From: an uncultured bacterium
GTDB lineage: Bacteria > Planctomycetota > UBA1135 > GCA-002686595
DNA length: 27,653 nt
Assembly: GCA_913058555.1 (NCBI GenBank)
Contig: CAJXRJ010000008.1
Location: 1 to 27,653 of the forward strand
Direction: 5' to 3'
Position 1 is the first letter of the stretch. Each line of letters starts with the position of its first letter. Both the position numbers and the translations under genes were made by a program. The notes beneath the pieces are model-generated. The model saw only the letters and a program-made list of their open reading frames with translations, was not told where the DNA came from and ran no database searches. This document shows, one piece after another, positions 7,026 to 14,829 of the stretch.

Positions 7026-9067
7026 AGCATTCCATTCAAAGCCTTTTGGCCCCGTGGCTCGCGTTGGTCTTCGCCCTGGGCCTGGCGTCCTGCTCCGCCG
7101 AGCGGCCGGTCGAGCCCCTCTCCGTGGCGAACGCGCGGCAGAAGGCCTGGCCGGATGAGGCCGTCGAAGCCTTCGGCAAGATCCCGCTGCAAGAGCGCGG
7201 TCGCATCAAGCCGATGTCCACCTACCTTGGCTTCCGGATGCTCAACATCCATGGAAGCCGCAAGCACGTGGTCCCCGCGGGATTCAAATTGCCCACGGGC
7301 GAAGAGAAGCTCGACCCCGTGCGCTGGGCCTTGGACGTCATGTTCTACCCGGAACAGGCAGCCCACTACGAAGTCTTCGTGGTGGACGATCGAGCGGTGC
7401 TTGAGCGGGTCGGGCTTCGCTTCGAGAACCGCAAGCGCAAGGACCGCTACTCCTACACGCAGCTCCTCCCGGCGCGCTGGAAGATCATCGACGAGGCCGC
7501 GCGCATCGAGCGGAAAGCGGCCACGAAGGATGCTCCCCTGACGCGGGAAGAGAAGCAGATCCTGCACCTCGAGGGTCAGCTCGTGCAGTTTGAATCCCTC
7601 CAAGCTCTGGCAGGCGGCGGGACCGTCACGATCGGTGACGAGCCGTCACCGAGGCTCCTGGCGCTCTTCCCGGAGGGCGCTGGCGGCGCCGAGTTCTCGT
7701 ATTCGATTGCGGCGGAGCGGTGGTCCGAGGTGCTCGGCTGGGTGAAGGCGGTGGATCCCAATTCGCCGGCGTTCGCCTCGCTCCAGCAGGAACTGGGCGC
7801 CCTGAGCAACGGCATGCAACTCTGGCAGCGCGCCGAGCGCCGCATGCCCTCCGTGTATCCCCATCCCAACCCCGAGGTTGAGGAATGGATGAAGTACGCC
7901 CTGCCTGGAATCATGCGGACCGCCATCGACACCCAGGATCCGGACGCGGCCTACTCGATGGATCCGTTCATCGCTGCGGGCGTTCCTTCGGGTGATCTCG
8001 ACGCCATGGGCGCGGCCATCGTCTCGGCCCAGGCGGATCTGGAGAAGGCCGCGATTGGTCGCGGCGAATTCAGCGACATCGGCCTCGAGATCAGCTACTA
8101 CCGCGGCGACTACTTCGTCCGGGCGCTCGTGCTGTTCCTCTTCGGGTTCCTGCTGATGGCGATCTCTTGGATGTCGCCGAAGCTCTCGAAGCTGACCTGG
8201 GGCACCTGGGGCTTCGCCGTGGCGGGCTTGGCGCTCCTCACCGTGGGGGTGACCATGCGGTGCATGCTGATGAACCGTCCCCCGGTGGCGACGCTCTACG
8301 AAACGATTCTCTTCATTACGGGTGTGGCGGTCGCGGTTTGCCTTGTCATGGAGAAGATGACGAAGGAGAAGATCGCCCTGACGACGGCCGTGGTCCTGGG
8401 GGCCGCGGGCATGTTCCTCGCGATGAAGTACGAGCTGCGCGAAGCGCAGATGCAGGGGGACACCATGGGCGGATTGCTCGCGGTGCTGAACACGAACTTC
8501 TGGCTCGCGACCCACGTGACCACGGTGACGATGGGTTACTCCGCGGGGCTGCTCGCCGCGTTCCTGGGCCTTGCCTGGCTCGTCATGCGGATCAGCCATA
8601 CGCTCTTCAAGGGCCGTGACATGCCCCGCGAGATCAGCCAGTGGTATGGACGCTTCTCGCGCATGATCTACGGGGTGATCTGCTTCGGGCTGCTCTTCGC
8701 GACCGTCGGGACCATTCTCGGAGGCGTTTGGGCGAACGATTCATGGGGCCGCTTCTGGGGCTGGGATCCCAAGGAGAACGGCGCCCTCATGATCGTCCTC
8801 TACCAGCTCGTGATCGTGCATTCGCGCCTGGGCGGCTACGTCAGGGACTTCGGAACGGCCGTGCTCAGCGTCCTCGGCGGGGGCATCGTGACCTTCTCTT
8901 GGTGGCACGTGAACGAACTCGGCGTTGGGCTCCACAGCTATGGGGCCACGGAAGGGGTCATGGCGAAGCTGAATGTGGTGTACTCCATCGTCGCGGCGAC
9001 CGTCGTGATCAGCATCATCTGCTGGGCGACATTGCTGCGCCCACGCCCTAACCTGCCGGCCGCATGA
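7022..9067 (+). CDS. ccsA: CcsA-type cytochrome c synthetase subunit with large periplasmic N-terminal domain
   Basis: A 681-residue protein in two parts. Residues 1-24 look like a lipoprotein-type signal (hydrophobic run then LASC). About 25-360 is a soluble, presumably periplasmic domain containing PLQERGRIKPMSTYLGFRML, a segment seen in CcsA proteins of some phyla. From about 366 come the multiple spans of CcsA. These contain NRPPVATLYETILF, the conserved-His segment ATHVTTVTMGYSAG near 496, the tryptophan-rich haem-handling motif WGRFWGWDPKENGAL near 576-590, and WWHVNELGVGLHSYG near 626. These are known haem-binding landmarks. The ATG at 7022 overlaps the resB stop, and the open frame upstream (from 6884) is only resB's shadow. 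The extracytoplasmic extension makes it about twice the length of a minimal CcsA. The stop overlaps folD as ATGA. Confidence 0.92.
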   Translation: MKHSIQSLLAPWLALVFALGLASCSAERPVEPLSVANARQKAWPDEAVEAFGKIPLQERGRIKPMSTYLGFRMLNIHGSRKHVVPAGFKLPTGEEKLDPVRWALDVMFYPEQAAHYEVFVVDDRAVLERVGLRFENRKRKDRYSYTQLLPARWKIIDEAARIERKAATKDAPLTREEKQILHLEGQLVQFESLQALAGGGTVTIGDEPSPRLLALFPEGAGGAEFSYSIAAERWSEVLGWVKAVDPNSPAFASLQQELGALSNGMQLWQRAERRMPSVYPHPNPEVEEWMKYALPGIMRTAIDTQDPDAAYSMDPFIAAGVPSGDLDAMGAAIVSAQADLEKAAIGRGEFSDIGLEISYYRGDYFVRALVLFLFGFLLMAISWMSPKLSKLTWGTWGFAVAGLALLTVGVTMRCMLMNRPPVATLYETILFITGVAVAVCLVMEKMTKEKIALTTAVVLGAAGMFLAMKYELREAQMQGDTMGGLLAVLNTNFWLATHVTTVTMGYSAGLLAAFLGLAWLVMRISHTLFKGRDMPREISQWYGRFSRMIYGVICFGLLFATVGTILGGVWANDSWGRFWGWDPKENGALMIVLYQLVIVHSRLGGYVRDFGTAVLSVLGGGIVTFSWWHVNELGVGLHSYGATEGVMAKLNVVYSIVAATVVISIICWATLLRPRPNLPAA

Positions 9068-9966
9068 GCACCGAGAATACGATGAGCGCGGACATTGAGA
9101 ACGGACCCACGGTCCTGGACGGAAAGGCCACTGCGAAGGCGGTGCGCGCGGACGTGGCAGTGGGCGCCGCCAGACTGACGGAGCTAGGGCGAGCGCCCGG
9201 ACTGACCGTCGTGTTGGTGGGGGACGACCCCGCCAGTCAGGTCTATGTGCGCTCCAAGGACAAGGCGGCCACCGAGGCCGGCTTCGTGGTGAACACGATT
9301 CGCCTGGGGGCGGACGCCCCCCAGTCGGAGATCGAAGCTGCGGTGGACTCCCTGAACGCCGATGATTCGGTGGATGGCATCCTGGTGCAGTTGCCTTTGC
9401 CAAAGGGCCTCGACTCCGACGCCGTCATCGAGCGTATCGATCCCGGCAAGGACGTCGACGGGCTCACGGCCACGAGCGTGGCGCGCCTCGCCATGGGGCG
9501 GGATGGGATGGTGCCCTGCACGCCGGCTGGCTGTGTGGAGATCCTGAACCGGCACGGGATTGACCTTTCTGGCAAGGACGTGGTCGTCATCGGCCGCTCC
9601 CAGCTCGTGGGCAAACCCTTCGCTCAATTGGCCCTCGCGAGGAACGCGACGGTCACCATCTGTCACAGCCGCACGCGCGACCTGGCCGCCCATTGCCGGA
9701 ACGCCGACGTGATCGTCGCCGCCGTGGGGGTTGCCAAACTGGTCCAAGGGGACTGGGTCAAGCCCGGCGCCGTTGTGCTGGACGTTGGGATCAACCGCGG
9801 GGAGGACGGCAAGCTCGTGGGGGACGTGGACTACGCCGCGGCCGCCACCCGGGCCTCCGCGATCACGCCCGTTCCCGGCGGGATCGGACCGATGACCATC
9901 GCGATGCTCCTCTCCAATACCCTCCGGGCCTCGGCGCTACGCCAGGGCATTGAACTCGCCGGCTAA
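9064..9966 (+). CDS. folD: bifunctional methylenetetrahydrofolate dehydrogenase / methenyltetrahydrofolate cyclohydrolase
   Basis: A 300-residue cytoplasmic enzyme that interconverts 5,10-methylene-, methenyl- and 10-formyl-tetrahydrofolate using NADP. Catalytic landmarks are Tyr61 and Lys65 (YVRSKDKAATEAG), DGILVQLPLP at 104-113, DVDGLTATSVARLAMG with the conserved Asp at 132, PCTPAGCVEIL at 151-161, the nucleotide-binding GRSQLVGKPFAQLAL at 177-191, and the C-terminal PVPGGIGPMTIAMLLSNT. Length and motif order are normal. The start overlaps the ccsA stop by ATGA. A second ATG seven codons later is possible. There is no evident metabolic link to cytochrome assembly, so the gene may simply ride on the same transcript. 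Confidence 0.97.
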   Translation: MSTENTMSADIENGPTVLDGKATAKAVRADVAVGAARLTELGRAPGLTVVLVGDDPASQVYVRSKDKAATEAGFVVNTIRLGADAPQSEIEAAVDSLNADDSVDGILVQLPLPKGLDSDAVIERIDPGKDVDGLTATSVARLAMGRDGMVPCTPAGCVEILNRHGIDLSGKDVVVIGRSQLVGKPFAQLALARNATVTICHSRTRDLAAHCRNADVIVAAVGVAKLVQGDWVKPGAVVLDVGINRGEDGKLVGDVDYAAAATRASAITPVPGGIGPMTIAMLLSNTLRASALRQGIELAG

Positions 9967-9980
9967 GGCAGGCACCTGAG

Positions 9981-10814
9981 ATGGCGTACGACGACGGCTA
10001 CGGTCAGCAGCAGTTGCAGCTCTCCTTCCCTCCCTTCACGGGATGGTTGAAGCGCATAGTCATCATCAACGCCGCGATCTTTCTCGGTCTGTTCATGATC
10101 GGGTTCTTCTCGAAGGCGCTGCAGGGCGGCATTGCGGACTACTTCGCCTTGAATCCGCCCATGTGGTCGGGGTTCCCGCCGGTGTGGCAGCTCTTCACCT
10201 ACGGATGGCTCCACAGTCTGCTCGATCCGACCCACGTGTTCTGGAACATGATGCTCCTGTACATGTTTGGATCCATGGTGCAGGCGGCGGTGGGCGACCG
10301 AAGGTTTGTGGCCCACTACATGATCGCCATCGTGTTGTCCGGCGGCGTGCACCTGCTTCTCTCACCGGTCATGGGCTGGATGGTTCCCACGCTTGGGGCC
10401 TCCGGGGCGGTCACTACGATGGTGGTGGCGGCAGCCACGATGGCTCCGCACTCTCGGGTCATCTTTTTGATCGTGCCGGTGAAGCTGTGGTTCATGGCGG
10501 CCTTTCTCGTGGGCCTCGACGCCTTCTTCTTCCTGTCCGAGTTACAGGGAGGTCCAGGAACAGGGACGGCCCATTCCGTCCACCTTGCGGGCGCGGCTTA
10601 CGGTTTCCTGGCTGTCCGTCGTCGCTGGATCTGGAAGGACCCGCTCGCGATCATCGAGCGCAAGCGCGCCGTGGCGAAGATGGAGCGGCAGATGAGTGAC
10701 GATTCGCGCATGGATCAGATCATGGCCAAGATCAGCCGCGAGGGGATCGGGTCCCTGACGCGATCTGAAAAGGCGTTCATGACGCGCCAGAGCGAGCGGA
10801 AGCGTCAAGGCTGA
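9981..10814 (+). CDS. rhomboid-family intramembrane serine protease
   Basis: A 277-residue membrane protein. Spans are visible at about 25-43, 69-82, 86-100, 111-130, 139-156, 160-178 and around 200-210. The catalytic Ser is Ser141 in GASGA and the catalytic His is His201 in HLAGAAYGF. An HxxxN element is present as HVFWNMM (85-91). Members cut transmembrane helices of other proteins. After the last span is a basic cytoplasmic tail of about 60 residues (from RRRWIWKD) of unknown use. The start lies 14 bases after folD, with AAGGCAGG ahead of the ATG, so it is probably part of the same transcript. The active-site pair is directly visible; the substrate is not predictable. Confidence 0.9.
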   Translation: MAYDDGYGQQQLQLSFPPFTGWLKRIVIINAAIFLGLFMIGFFSKALQGGIADYFALNPPMWSGFPPVWQLFTYGWLHSLLDPTHVFWNMMLLYMFGSMVQAAVGDRRFVAHYMIAIVLSGGVHLLLSPVMGWMVPTLGASGAVTTMVVAAATMAPHSRVIFLIVPVKLWFMAAFLVGLDAFFFLSELQGGPGTGTAHSVHLAGAAYGFLAVRRRWIWKDPLAIIERKRAVAKMERQMSDDSRMDQIMAKISREGIGSLTRSEKAFMTRQSERKRQG

Positions 10815-10843
10815 CCCGGACGCCGCAAGCGCCCCGTGGCCGG

Positions 10844-10857
10844 GCCCCCGCGGGGGC
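10844..10857. terminator. 14-bp GC palindrome after the rhomboid gene, possible terminator
   Basis: GCCCCCGCGGGGGC is a perfect palindrome 30 bases after the rhomboid stop. The next base is A, with no T-tract, so it does not meet the usual criteria for an intrinsic terminator. It could still end or pause the cytochrome-folD-rhomboid transcript. The remaining sequence up to 11009 has no other clear signal, and the likely promoter of the next gene is not recognisable. Confidence 0.3.
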
Positions 10858-11009
10858 AAAACTTGGTCTCCTAGGCCCCGATGGGGTGTCCTGGGGGCGG
10901 AGGAGGGATAGAACCTGTCCCCGACGGGCGTTCCGTGGTCTACAGGACAGCGGTGCGCCGCTAAACTGTCGCGCCCGGCACAGGAAACTCCCTTCTCTCT
11001 CGGATCGCC

Positions 11010-13070
11010 ATGAAACGACTCACTGCGCTCTTTGCCCTTCTCGCTGCCTCTTCTGCGTTCGCGTCAATTGCCGCGCCCTCGGCGACGGCCAAGCGGAGCG
11101 CCTCCGCGGCGTCCGTTCAGGAAGACAACGCCAGGAAGTTCCGCGAGGAGTTTGATCAGGCCCTGAAGCTGAGCAACAAGTCAGCCATGGACGCCCTGAT
11201 TGGCAAGTACGAGGAGGAGGCGATCAACGCGATCCTGTCCACCGCCGAGTCGGTGGCGGGGGCGCCGAACGAAGTGCTCTTGACGCGCTTCGAGGGGTAC
11301 CGCGACGCGTGGAAGCGCAAGAAGGGGTCGAAGTTCCCTGACAAGGTGGAGCGCATGTTCGCGAACATGCCGGCTTCCGTGAAGCGCCAGCGCCTGGCGC
11401 TGAAGTCCAAGTACGACGCGGCGACGCGCAAGCTGACGCAGCTCCAGGCGGACAAGAACAAGGAGGGCCTGAAGCTCGCCGCTGAGGAGATGATGTCCTA
11501 CGGCGAGGGCTTCAAAGAGATGGGGGACTACTGGTATGAGTCCCAAGCCTTCTTCTGGGCCGGCATCTCGATCAACGAGAACTTCTTGGGCAAGAAGGAC
11601 GTGGACCTGAACAAGGTCGCGGACGCCTACGAGCGCTTCATCAAAGCTCGTGAAGCGATCGACGTGAAGGACAAGTACTACCTGCAGGTGCTGCCCACGA
11701 TGAAGACCCTGCACGGCCAGGGCTACGGCGAAGGCGGTAAGCGCGCTGCCGGTCCGGGTGGTGCGAAAGGCAAGGCCACGGGGCCGGTGGCCAACGGCGC
11801 AGCGGTGACGGCCAAGATGTCCTTTGAGCTTCTGAAGCCGCTCAAGGACCTGGCGCGCCCGAACTACTACCTCGACGAGCACCGCCAGATTTGGCCCGCG
11901 GTCCAGGTGAAGGAGGTGGGCACGACGACCAAGATCCCGCGCCTCAAGGATAGCCCCACGGTGATTCGTGAGGGGGCCGCGAAGATCATGATCGACACGG
12001 ACGCCGATGGGAAAGGCGACGTCGAATGGCCGACGCGCGGCAAGTTCGAGACCTTCCAGATCAAGCTTGGTTCAGGGGAGAGCGAGCGCCCTTGGGCCCT
12101 TCTCACCGAGGTTGGCCGCCAGGAAGACTTCTATCAAGGGCAGCCCATGAACTTGCTCGCCACGGACACGGCGTACTCGGTGTACTACACGCCGGGCGGC
12201 GCGATGGTCGGCAAGGTCAGCGGCGTTCCGATTCAGATTGTCGATGACAACCTCGACGGTGTGTACGGATCTCACCCCATGGGCTGGGGTCATCAGGGTC
12301 TCGTCCCGGAGAACTTTCAGCTCGAGTTCGATTCCATCAGGGTCGGCAAAGACAAGAAGGCCAGGCCCTTCTCACGGCTCGTGAACCTTGGCGGCGACGC
12401 TGGTTGGCACGCGCTCAAGGTCAAGGACGGCGGCAACACGATCGAGGCTCAGCCGATGACCCTGGAGACCGGCACGGCGTCGCTGAAGGTCAAGGGCATC
12501 AAACCTGACTTCTTCGTGCTCAAGGGCGTCGACGACGAGCTCTCCAACACGTACATCGACATCTCGGGCGGAAAGAAGGTGGACCTGCCCGTGGGCAACT
12601 ACGAGCTCGCCTTTGGCCTCGCCCGGAAGGGCAACAAGATGCAGCTCATGAAGGCCGTCATCATGCCCGGCCCGGATTCGCCGCGGTACAAGGTGAAGAA
12701 GGGTGAGAACATCGAGATCGTTGCGGGCGCCCCGTACAAGTTCGACTTCACCTACGAGGCCGGCGCTTCCGAGGTGGTCGTGGACGGCAATTCCGTGCGG
12801 ATCATCGGAGCTGGAGGCGAGGCCTACGACCGCTTCTACGGCTGCGTGCCCTACCCCCAGGCGCAGCTTCGCCGCAAAGGCGCGAAGCGCGGACAGAACA
12901 CCATCAAGCTCAAGCCGGTGGTCGACAACCTCGGCCTCGAGAAGCATGGATGGGGCGGGATGTGGAAGCCGATCACCGACAAGTTGGTCAAGAAGGACGA
13001 CGAGGTGGAGGTTCAGCTCACGGAGAAGAAGAACAAACTCTTCGGCAAAGTCGTGTCGGACTGGAAGTGA
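11010..13070 (+). CDS. large predicted secreted protein, family not recognised
   Basis: A 686-residue protein with a clear Sec signal: MKR, a hydrophobic run, and a probable cut after AFA near residue 19. Residues 36-240 are helical and rich in Lys/Glu, with tetratricopeptide-like spacing but no exact repeat. A Gly/Ala/Lys linker (about 246-269) follows. The remainder looks beta-rich. It carries DTDADGKGDVEW near 329-340 and DDNLDGVYG near 413, both resembling Asp-rich calcium-binding loops that occur in extracellular proteins. The C-terminal region includes a Gly/Trp-rich stretch (HGWGGMWKPI). I do not recognise a named family. The gene stands alone, about 195 bases after the rhomboid gene. 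An exported role is supported by the signal and calcium-like loops. It could be one cargo of the nearby secretion system, but that is speculation. Confidence 0.82.
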   Translation: MKRLTALFALLAASSAFASIAAPSATAKRSASAASVQEDNARKFREEFDQALKLSNKSAMDALIGKYEEEAINAILSTAESVAGAPNEVLLTRFEGYRDAWKRKKGSKFPDKVERMFANMPASVKRQRLALKSKYDAATRKLTQLQADKNKEGLKLAAEEMMSYGEGFKEMGDYWYESQAFFWAGISINENFLGKKDVDLNKVADAYERFIKAREAIDVKDKYYLQVLPTMKTLHGQGYGEGGKRAAGPGGAKGKATGPVANGAAVTAKMSFELLKPLKDLARPNYYLDEHRQIWPAVQVKEVGTTTKIPRLKDSPTVIREGAAKIMIDTDADGKGDVEWPTRGKFETFQIKLGSGESERPWALLTEVGRQEDFYQGQPMNLLATDTAYSVYYTPGGAMVGKVSGVPIQIVDDNLDGVYGSHPMGWGHQGLVPENFQLEFDSIRVGKDKKARPFSRLVNLGGDAGWHALKVKDGGNTIEAQPMTLETGTASLKVKGIKPDFFVLKGVDDELSNTYIDISGGKKVDLPVGNYELAFGLARKGNKMQLMKAVIMPGPDSPRYKVKKGENIEIVAGAPYKFDFTYEAGASEVVVDGNSVRIIGAGGEAYDRFYGCVPYPQAQLRRKGAKRGQNTIKLKPVVDNLGLEKHGWGGMWKPITDKLVKKDDEVEVQLTEKKNKLFGKVVSDWK

Positions 13071-13364
13071 CAGGCTGCCCCGAAGCTCTCGACCCATCGC
13101 CGGCTGGCCCGCGGGCTCCATGGGCGGAAGCTTCACTCCACCTCCAACCGGCCCTGCGGATGGCTAGGCAGTGAACGCGGCCGATGCCGCATCAGCTCCC
13201 TTCCACAGGGTCTTACCTATCTGGGTCTCACTCATTCGGGTCTCACTCATTCGGGGCTCACTCATTCGGGTCTCACTCATTCGGGTCTCTCCCCATTTGG
13301 GTCCCTCTCCTTCGAGCCGACACCGGCGCCCCTCCCCAACGTCTCACCGTCTCACAGCCCCCAC
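13071..13364. other. 294-base spacer ahead of serS with a tandem repeat, no convincing gene
   Basis: This gap separates the 11010 protein from serS. Its first half has GC-rich sequence with a 10-bp palindrome (GCCCGCGGGC) but no T-tract. Its second half holds the 15-bp tandem repeat described separately. Two short frames cross it (13171-13371 and 13184-13393). Neither has a family match I recognise, and both mainly translate the repeat. The end of the spacer is pyrimidine-rich right up to the serS GTG. Confidence 0.7.
13222..13296 (+). repeat. 15-bp tandem repeat, about five copies, upstream of serS
   Basis: The unit CGGGTCTCACTCATT recurs head to tail at 13222-13236 (first base T), 13237-13251, 13252-13266 (one base change, GGGG for GGGT) and 13267-13281, then decays at 13282-13297. 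The unit is a multiple of three, so any frame through it gives a five-residue repeat (SHSFG in one frame, LIRVS in another). The copies are almost identical, which points to recent expansion. No spacers separate them, so this is not a CRISPR array. The last good copy ends 84 bases before the serS start, inside the likely promoter or leader. Confidence 0.92.
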
Positions 13365-14645
13365 GTGCTAGACCTCAAGTTCATCGTCGCTAACGCAGAC
13401 GCCGTCATCGCCGGCGCCGCGAAAAAACACATCACCTGCGACGTCCCTGCGATCCTTGCCTTGGACACCGAGCGCCGTGAGCTCGTGACCGCCCTGGACG
13501 CCCTCCGTGCGGAGCAGAAGCAAGCCGGCAAGCTCATCGCCAAGGCCGACCCTTCCGAGCGCCCCGCGCTGGCGGCCGCCCAGGCCGATGCCAAGGCCAA
13601 GCTCAAATCCATGGAGGCCCGCTCCAAGGACATCGACGCGGAGCTCAAGGCCCTCCTTCTCCTCGTTCCGAACATCCCCGCCGACGCCGTCCCCGAAGGC
13701 GCCACGGACGAAGACAACGTCGAGATCAAGCGCTGGGGCGACCTCCCGAAGTTCGACTTCGCGCCCCGCAGCCACTCGGAGCTAGGCGAGGCCCACGGAT
13801 GGATTGACATCGTGCGCGGGGCCCGCATTTCTGGGTCCCGGAACTACGTGCTGATCGGCGACATGTCGCTACTCGAGCACGCGATCATGCGCTTCGCCTT
13901 CGACTCCATGGTGGCCCGCGGCTTCACCCCGCTTTCGGTGCCGACGCTCGTGCGCTCCGAGACGATGGTCGGCACGGGCTACTTCCCCGGTGGGGAGGAT
14001 CAGGCGTACCGCTGCGACGACCGCGACGACCTTTGCCTGGTGGGTACGGCCGAGGTGCCGGTCACGGCCCTTCACCAGGACGAGATCCTTGATTTCGAAG
14101 ACCTTCCCAAGAAGTTCGTCGCCCAGTCGACCTGCTATCGACGCGAGGCGGGGACCTATGGCAAAGACACCAAGGGCCTCTACCGCGTCCACCAGTTCCA
14201 GAAGGTCGAGCAGGTCGTGATCGATGTGGCGGACGAGGAGCGGTCCCTTGCGCACCATGAGGCCATCCTCGGCAACTCGGAGGCCCTGCTGCAGTCGCTC
14301 GAGCTTCCGTACCGAGTCGTCAACGTCTGCGGGGGCGACCTGGGCCAGCCGCAGATTCAGAAGTTCGACATCGAAACCTGGATGCCGTCCCGGGAGGGCT
14401 TTGGAGAAACCCACAGCGCCTCGCGCTTTCATGACTTCCAGTCCCGTCGCTTGTCCCTGCGCTATCGGGGTGAGGACGGCAAGGTTCGCCATTGCCACAC
14501 GCTGAATAACACCGTGGCGGCCTCCACGAGAATGCTGATCGCCATTGTGGAGAACCACCAAAATGCCGACGGCACCGTGGGCATTCCCGACGCTCTCCAG
14601 CCCTACATGGGCGGCCGAACGGTGATGGGTAAGCCCCTTACCTGA
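13365..14645 (+). CDS. serS: seryl-tRNA synthetase
   Basis: A 426-residue class II aminoacyl-tRNA synthetase that charges tRNA-Ser. The N-terminal LDLKFIVANADAVIAG matches the family start, followed by the long antiparallel coiled-coil arm (about 28-100) that grips the tRNA variable arm. Motif 1 is around 184-197 (RGFTPLSVPTLVR). Motif 2 is around 257-282 (CYRREAGTYGKDTKGLYR). Motif 3 lies near 380-400 (LNNTVAASTRMLIAIVEN), with its conserved Arg. The serine-specific TAEVP segment is present near 228. The start is GTG; no in-frame ATG gives the conserved N-terminus. The upstream bases are pyrimidine-rich with no Shine-Dalgarno. Motif 3 reads NNTVAASTR where many bacteria have NGSGLAVGR; I recall similar variants from planctomycetes, so I treat it as lineage variation. 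Confidence 0.96.
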   Translation: MLDLKFIVANADAVIAGAAKKHITCDVPAILALDTERRELVTALDALRAEQKQAGKLIAKADPSERPALAAAQADAKAKLKSMEARSKDIDAELKALLLLVPNIPADAVPEGATDEDNVEIKRWGDLPKFDFAPRSHSELGEAHGWIDIVRGARISGSRNYVLIGDMSLLEHAIMRFAFDSMVARGFTPLSVPTLVRSETMVGTGYFPGGEDQAYRCDDRDDLCLVGTAEVPVTALHQDEILDFEDLPKKFVAQSTCYRREAGTYGKDTKGLYRVHQFQKVEQVVIDVADEERSLAHHEAILGNSEALLQSLELPYRVVNVCGGDLGQPQIQKFDIETWMPSREGFGETHSASRFHDFQSRRLSLRYRGEDGKVRHCHTLNNTVAASTRMLIAIVENHQNADGTVGIPDALQPYMGGRTVMGKPLT

Positions 14646-14829
14646 CAGTTCGTTACGGGTAGAACCATCGGCGGCGGAGGCGTGAACTGGAATTCACCCC
14701 TTTGCCGTCGAAGCACATAGGGCCGTTCTGTTTCCTCTTGGCGCGCCATGTGCCGGAGACCCAAAAGGAATCCGCACAACGTTCGTCCGGTCGGGCTTCT
14801 TGCCTACCGATAACGCGCCTAGCGATCCT

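Noticed and set aside
13222..13296. Possible CRISPR array
   Set aside because: The 15-bp units abut directly with no spacers, and no cas gene is present.
13184..13393. Small frame encoding repeated SHSFG pentapeptides
   Set aside because: It is mostly a translation of the 15-bp DNA repeat, overlaps the serS start and has no signal or family match. An alternative frame gives an equally regular peptide, so openness follows from the repeat period.
14646..14829. tRNA, terminator or small gene between serS and the FG-GAP gene
   Set aside because: Only short 5-6 bp complementary stretches (for example CAGTTC/GAACTG) are present, with no cloverleaf and no hairpin plus T-tract.
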